From Saccharopolyspora galaxeae (GTDB lineage Bacteria; Actinomycetota; Actinomycetes; Mycobacteriales; Pseudonocardiaceae): DNA of 38,657 nt. This document shows positions 35,657-38,657 of the stretch, piece by piece. The DNA is taken from contig NZ_JADDUE010000021.1 of NCBI RefSeq assembly GCF_016526145.1, positions 1 through 38,657 on the forward strand, read 5' to 3'. Under the pieces are notes generated by a model that ran no database searches, was not told the origin of the DNA, and saw only the letters and a list, made by a program, of their open reading frames with translations. The position numbers were made by a program, and so were the translations under genes. Numbering within the stretch: the stretch's first letter is position 1; each line of letters starts with the position of its first letter.

Positions 35657-37300
35657 TCATTCCTGAATCTTGTCCTTAATGTCGGCCCGCAGCAGGTGCT
35701 TCTGGATCTTGCCGGTCGCAGTGGTCGGCATCGCCTCGACGACCTCCAACCGCTCCGGCACCTTCTGGATCGCCAAGCCCTCGCCCAGCAGGTAGGTCTT
35801 GATCTCGTCGAACGCCGGCGGATTCGCCGAGTCGGCCGGAACCAGGTAGGCGCACATCTTCTCGCCCAGCCGCGCGTCGGGCATGCCCACGCAGGCGCTC
35901 TCGTGAACCCCGGGATGCGCCGCGAGCAGGTCCTCGACCTGCCGAACGCTGATGTTCAGCCCGCCACGGATGATGATGTCCTTGAGTCGGCCGGTGACCC
36001 GCACGAACCCGTCCTTGTCCATCACGCCCAGATCGCCGGAGCGGTGGAAGCCGTCGCTGGTGTAGTTGGCCGCGGTCTCCTCTGGCTGGTCGAGGTACCC
36101 GAGGCAGTTCATCGCCCCGCGGTAGGCGATGTCGCCTTCCTGTCCCGGCGGCAATTCCTCTCCTTCCGGCCCCACGATCCGCACCTCCTGATGTGGCAGC
36201 GCGCGACCGTCCGAGGTGAGCGAGCGGGACGGGTCGTCATCAACGGTGCACACCGTCGTGGTGATGCCCTCGGTCCTGCCGTAGAGACTGAAGACGTGCA
36301 TGTTCGGCAGAACCTGCCGGGCCGACTCGACCATGCTGGCCGGAACCGGCGCCCCGGCCGACGTCCAGAACCGCATGCTCCTGGCGTCATGCACGGCCGG
36401 GTCGTAGACGTCGATCAATGCCTGCAGGAACGTCGTCGCGGTCACCGCGGCCGTGCAGCCGAACTTCGCGATCCGCTCCAGACCCTCGCGCGGTTCCCAC
36501 TTCTCCATCAGGTGCGAGGACGCGCCGTGGATCAGCGGCATCAGGTAGCTGGTGACGAAGCCCGTGGTGTGCGTGACCGGCGAAGGTCCGAGTTGGACGT
36601 CATCGGCGGTGTAGCGCCACCCCTGGCCGAGCAGCCGGGCTCCGGCGCACATGGTGTTGAAGGTGTGCACGCAGCCTTTGGGCCGGGAGGTTGTGCCGGA
36701 GCTGAACATGATCGTGAACGGATCGTCCGGCGACGCACCCGGCCCGAGTTCCGCGTCCGAGGCAGCCGGTTCGGCGAGCAGGTCGCGGTACGCGACGGCC
36801 CCCGCGGGAACCTCTTCGGCCCGGACGACCACCACCGTATCCAAGGACTCGTGCGCACCCGCCAGGTCGACGAACAGTCCCGCGTGGTCGAAGCCCCGGT
36901 GCTCGCCGGCTGTAAAGGCCGCCTTCACGCCGGCGCTCTCGACGATGTAGGCGACTTCGTCTCGGCGATAGATCGGCATGATCGGCACCAGGACCGCACC
37001 TGCCCACGCGACCGCCGTGGCGATCGCGAAGAACTCCGTCCAGTTGGGCAACTGCACCGCGACCCGGTCGCCGGGCCCGATCCCCCGGCGCACCAGTCCG
37101 GAAGCCAGCCGCACCGCTGCGTCCCGCAACTCGCTGTAGGTGCACGAGGTGGTCGAGTCGGAGCCGAACAGCCCCTCCCCTCGTTCGGCCGCGTGCTGCT
37201 CGACCACGTCGAACAGCCGCTCATCGCGCCAAACACCGGCGGCGTAGTGGTCGCGGATCTCGTCCTCGCTGTAGCGGTCATGCACGGTCATGAGCGTCAT
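35657..37300 (-). CDS. AMP-dependent acyl-CoA synthetase (second cyclohexanecarboxylate-CoA ligase-like paralogue)
   Basis: A 547-residue adenylate-forming ligase. Motifs: [11 protein letters not shown] (A3), LYGRTEG (A5), RSGDLGVMDKDGFVRVTGR then [16 protein letters not shown] (A7-A8), and TATGKIQKHLLR with the catalytic lysine. It is a clear paralogue of the ligase at 15882, sharing the N-terminal RYSEDEIRDHYAAGVWRDER layout, [11 protein letters not shown] and RPKGCVHTFNT. The ATG at 37300 has GGTAGG five bases upstream; GTG 37306 and ATG 37291 are alternatives. A FadR-like operator lies 78 bases ahead. It probably activates an organic acid of the monoterpene route; the racemase/transferase that once followed it is now a remnant. 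Confidence 0.87.
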   Translation of the reverse strand: MTLMTVHDRYSEDEIRDHYAAGVWRDERLFDVVEQHAAERGEGLFGSDSTTSCTYSELRDAAVRLASGLVRRGIGPGDRVAVQLPNWTEFFAIATAVAWAGAVLVPIMPIYRRDEVAYIVESAGVKAAFTAGEHRGFDHAGLFVDLAGAHESLDTVVVVRAEEVPAGAVAYRDLLAEPAASDAELGPGASPDDPFTIMFSSGTTSRPKGCVHTFNTMCAGARLLGQGWRYTADDVQLGPSPVTHTTGFVTSYLMPLIHGASSHLMEKWEPREGLERIAKFGCTAAVTATTFLQALIDVYDPAVHDARSMRFWTSAGAPVPASMVESARQVLPNMHVFSLYGRTEGITTTVCTVDDDPSRSLTSDGRALPHQEVRIVGPEGEELPPGQEGDIAYRGAMNCLGYLDQPEETAANYTSDGFHRSGDLGVMDKDGFVRVTGRLKDIIIRGGLNISVRQVEDLLAAHPGVHESACVGMPDARLGEKMCAYLVPADSANPPAFDEIKTYLLGEGLAIQKVPERLEVVEAMPTTATGKIQKHLLRADIKDKIQE

Positions 37301-37377
37301 GGGCACCTACCCGTCACTTCGCCTGAGCGTCACCTGGCGTGCCCCGCATCACGCCACCATGCTCCAACTATTACAAA

Positions 37378-37386
37378 GGTCAGTCC
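37378..37386 (-). promoter_or_regulatory. FadR-like operator upstream of the second CoA ligase
   Basis: On the minus strand: TTTTTGGACTGACCTTTGTA followed by ATAG. The 9-mer GGACTGACC is the same as (complement of) the 6632 and 19794 sites, in the same AT-rich setting with a possible -10 (TAATAG) directly downstream. Confidence 0.65.
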
Positions 37387-37523
37387 AAAAACGGAAGAGC
37401 TTCGGAGTGACGGGAGAGGGCGACACCACGGGGGCACTGGGGCGGCCGCACCCATAGGGCGAGGAAGCTGCGAGCTAGAGCCGAGACTCAGCGGGCGATG
37501 TTGCACCGGCAAGCGGCCGGACA

Positions 37524-37584
37524 CGTCCGACCGGACGTCCACGAACTAACCCGCGAATGTTAGAATCAACCATAATATCCGACC
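37524..37584 (+). promoter_or_regulatory. Possible autoregulatory FadR-like sites ahead of the GntR gene
   Basis: CGTCCGACC at 37524-37532 differs from GGTCCGACC by one base, and TATCCGACC at 37576-37584 by two, the latter in the AT-rich context CATAATATCCGACCAAAAT only 18 bases before the GTG start. TAGAAT (37561) or CATAAT (37571) may serve as -10. These are weaker than the other sites; autoregulation is a suggestion. The rest of the 37301-37601 gap holds the operator at 37378 and nothing else recognisable. Confidence 0.45.
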
Positions 37585-37601
37585 AAAATCGGGAGATCCA
37601 G

Positions 37602-38363
37602 GTGGCTGACTCACCCAAGGGCGCTCGCTCGGCAGTGCGGCTGGCGCCGATGGAAGTGCCGAAGGCTTCCGACGTGCTCGCCGAGGAGTTGCGCGAGCGC
37701 ATCCTCAGCGGGGAGTTCGTCGAGGACACCCAGCTGCCGCCGGAACGGGACCTGGTCACCCAGACCCAGATGAGCCGCAGCACGGTCCGCGAGGCGCTGC
37801 GCATCCTCGAAGTCCAGGGCCTGGTGCGCATCAAGTCCGGCCGCGCCGGCGGCGCGTTCGTGCAACGACCAAGCCAGGATTCGGTCGCGACGTCGTTGAG
37901 CCTGCTGATCAGGGGGCGCCAGCTGCGGCTGACGGACCTGCTGCAAACGCGCGAGGCCATCGAGCCTGTCTGCGCCAGCCTCGCGGCGCAGAACAGAACC
38001 GACGAGGAGCTGGCCGCGCTACACGACGCGAACAAGGCACTGGAGGCGGCCGAGGGGAACCTTTCGGACTTCCTCGACGCCAACATCGACTGGCACATCG
38101 GCGTGGCCACCGCCAGCCACAACGAACTGCTCGAAGCCCTGATGATCGCGCTGTCCAAGGCGATCTACACGGCTACGGAGAACGAAGCGTTCGTTGACGC
38201 GGATGTCCGCAAGGTCACCGCGCGGGCACATAAGTCAATCACTACCGCGATCCGCCAGCAGAACCCGGAGGCCGCCGTGCGCCGGATGAACCGGCACGTG
38301 CACTCTTACGCCAAGGCCGTGCTGGAGACCGACGAACGCGTGGAGATCCCGGTCGACGACTGA
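37602..38363 (+). CDS. GntR-family transcriptional regulator, FadR/FCD subfamily
   Basis: A 253-residue regulator. The winged helix-turn-helix at about 22-90 is classic GntR (VLAEELRERILSGEFVEDTQ, LPPERDLVTQTQMSRSTVRE, ALRILEVQGLVRIKSGRAGG). The FCD ligand domain at about 105-240 carries the metal-type triad N161-x2-W-H165, H210 and H232 (NIDWHIGVAT, ARAHKSI, RHVHSY), so it may bind a metal and a carboxylate. GTG at 37602 has GGGAG six bases upstream; the ATG at 37557 would run across the promoter. FadR-type GntR proteins bind TGGTCNGACCA-like sites (family knowledge), and just such sites lie ahead of the CoA-related operons here, so it is the likely local repressor, responding to an acyl-CoA or acid. 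Confidence 0.9.
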   Translation: MADSPKGARSAVRLAPMEVPKASDVLAEELRERILSGEFVEDTQLPPERDLVTQTQMSRSTVREALRILEVQGLVRIKSGRAGGAFVQRPSQDSVATSLSLLIRGRQLRLTDLLQTREAIEPVCASLAAQNRTDEELAALHDANKALEAAEGNLSDFLDANIDWHIGVATASHNELLEALMIALSKAIYTATENEAFVDADVRKVTARAHKSITTAIRQQNPEAAVRRMNRHVHSYAKAVLETDERVEIPVDD

Positions 38364-38376
38364 CGCCCGCATCCCG

Positions 38377-38398
38377 CCGCGAGCATCGGCGCTCGCGG
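38377..38398. terminator. Short hairpin between convergent genes
   Basis: CCGCGAGC (38377-38384) pairs with GCTCGCGG (38391-38398) around ATCGGC, 13 bases after the GntR stop. There is no T-run, so it is a weak terminator candidate serving either strand. Confidence 0.45.
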
Positions 38399-38475
38399 TG
38401 CTGCGCCAGCGGTGGAGCCTCCCCTTCACATGGAGCGCTACGCCCGGATTGCACACCAGGTTTGTCCTATGTGGA

Positions 38476-38657
38476 CTATGCGCCGCGCTTGACGCTGGAC
38501 AGCAGCAGTTGCGCCACGTCGAGGACTTCGACGTCTTCGGAGGCGGCCTGCTCGTTCTGCCGGGAGGTCAGCCCGTCGGTGAGCATGACGCGGCAGAACG
38601 GGCAGCCGGTGGCGATCTTCTGCGGCGCGGTGCCCAGCGCCTCGTCCACGCGGTCGA
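38476..38657 (-). CDS. C-terminal end of an Fe-S oxidoreductase with CCG domain (EtfD/FadF-like), partial
   Basis: Only the last 59 codons are in the window (DRVDEALGTAPQKIATGCPF onward, then CRVMLTDGLTSRQNEQAASE and VEVLDVAQLLLSSVKRGA). GCPFC with a following MLTDGL and VEVLDVAQLL is the end of the second cysteine-rich (CCG) domain found in heterodisulfide-reductase-like Fe-S proteins. In mycobacteria one such membrane protein (EtfD, Rv0338c) is reported to take electrons from ETF during fatty-acid oxidation. Its presence beside etfAB and acyl-CoA dehydrogenases fits that role, but most of the protein, with its membrane and ferredoxin domains, lies beyond the right edge. Confidence 0.72.
   Translation of the reverse strand, partial: DRVDEALGTAPQKIATGCPFCRVMLTDGLTSRQNEQAASEDVEVLDVAQLLLSSVKRGA

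Noticed and set aside
35831-35843. GGCCGGAACCAGG inside the second CoA ligase, identical to part of the IclR-type motif at 30891
   Set aside because: It lies within coding sequence as a single arm without the dyad; taken as a chance match in GC-rich DNA, and a reminder that the IclR motif needs statistical testing.

Overview
High-GC (about 65-70 %) actinobacterial DNA. Evidence for the lineage: an mce-type YrbE permease behind an ECF sigma factor, frequent GTG starts with strong Shine-Dalgarno sequences, IclR/GntR/LuxR regulators, and an EtfD-like Fe-S reductase. A Pseudonocardiales genus (Saccharopolyspora, Amycolatopsis or Pseudonocardia type) fits best, but the genus is an inference. No tRNA, rRNA or CRISPR was seen.

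Layout. (1) 1-2023: the end of an IS3-family element has cut off yrbEB of an mce locus, which is preceded by yrbEA and an ECF sigma gene. (2) 2501-7666: minus-strand acyl-CoA dehydrogenase / SDR / thiolase / HMG-CoA-lyase-like operon plus an MDR oxidoreductase. (3) 7970-15389: LuxR-type regulator, then a P450terp-like (CYP108-type) P450 / ferredoxin reductase / [2Fe-2S] ferredoxin / Zn alcohol dehydrogenase operon, with a convergent aldehyde dehydrogenase. This is the gene set that oxidises the C7 methyl of a p-menthane monoterpene (p-cymene, terpineol or limonene) to a carboxylic acid. (4) 15882-23504: acyl-CoA ligase, ETF beta/alpha with a Cys-rich small protein, IclR regulator, CaiB-type CoA transferase and a second acyl-CoA dehydrogenase. 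(5) 23501-35055: what looks like a p-cumate (cmt-like) pathway: Rieske dioxygenase alpha, beta and ferredoxin, dihydrodiol dehydrogenase, LigB-type extradiol dioxygenase, ACMSD-type decarboxylase, meta-cleavage hydrolase, hydratase, acetaldehyde dehydrogenase and aldolase, with an IclR regulator and a lipocalin-like protein. (6) 35159-38657: remnant of a racemase/CoA-transferase gene, a second CoA ligase, a GntR/FadR-family regulator, and the 3' end of an Fe-S reductase gene that may accept electrons from ETF.

How it works together (inference): the P450 module converts p-cymene to p-cumate. The cmt-like module dihydroxylates, cleaves and decarboxylates the ring and releases isobutyrate plus 2-hydroxypentadienoate, which becomes pyruvate and acetyl-CoA. 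The CoA ligases, dehydrogenases, CoA transferase, thiolase and lyase would handle isobutyrate and/or alicyclic acids such as perillate or oleuropeate, with ETF and the Fe-S reductase taking the electrons.

The most notable signal is regulatory. A FadR-like 9-mer, GGWCNGWCC in an AT-rich context, lies in the promoter regions of six separate CoA-related transcription units, and the window encodes a FadR-family GntR protein. A second shared motif precedes the P450 and aldehyde dehydrogenase genes. A third is shared by the two divergent intergenic regions of the p-cumate module.
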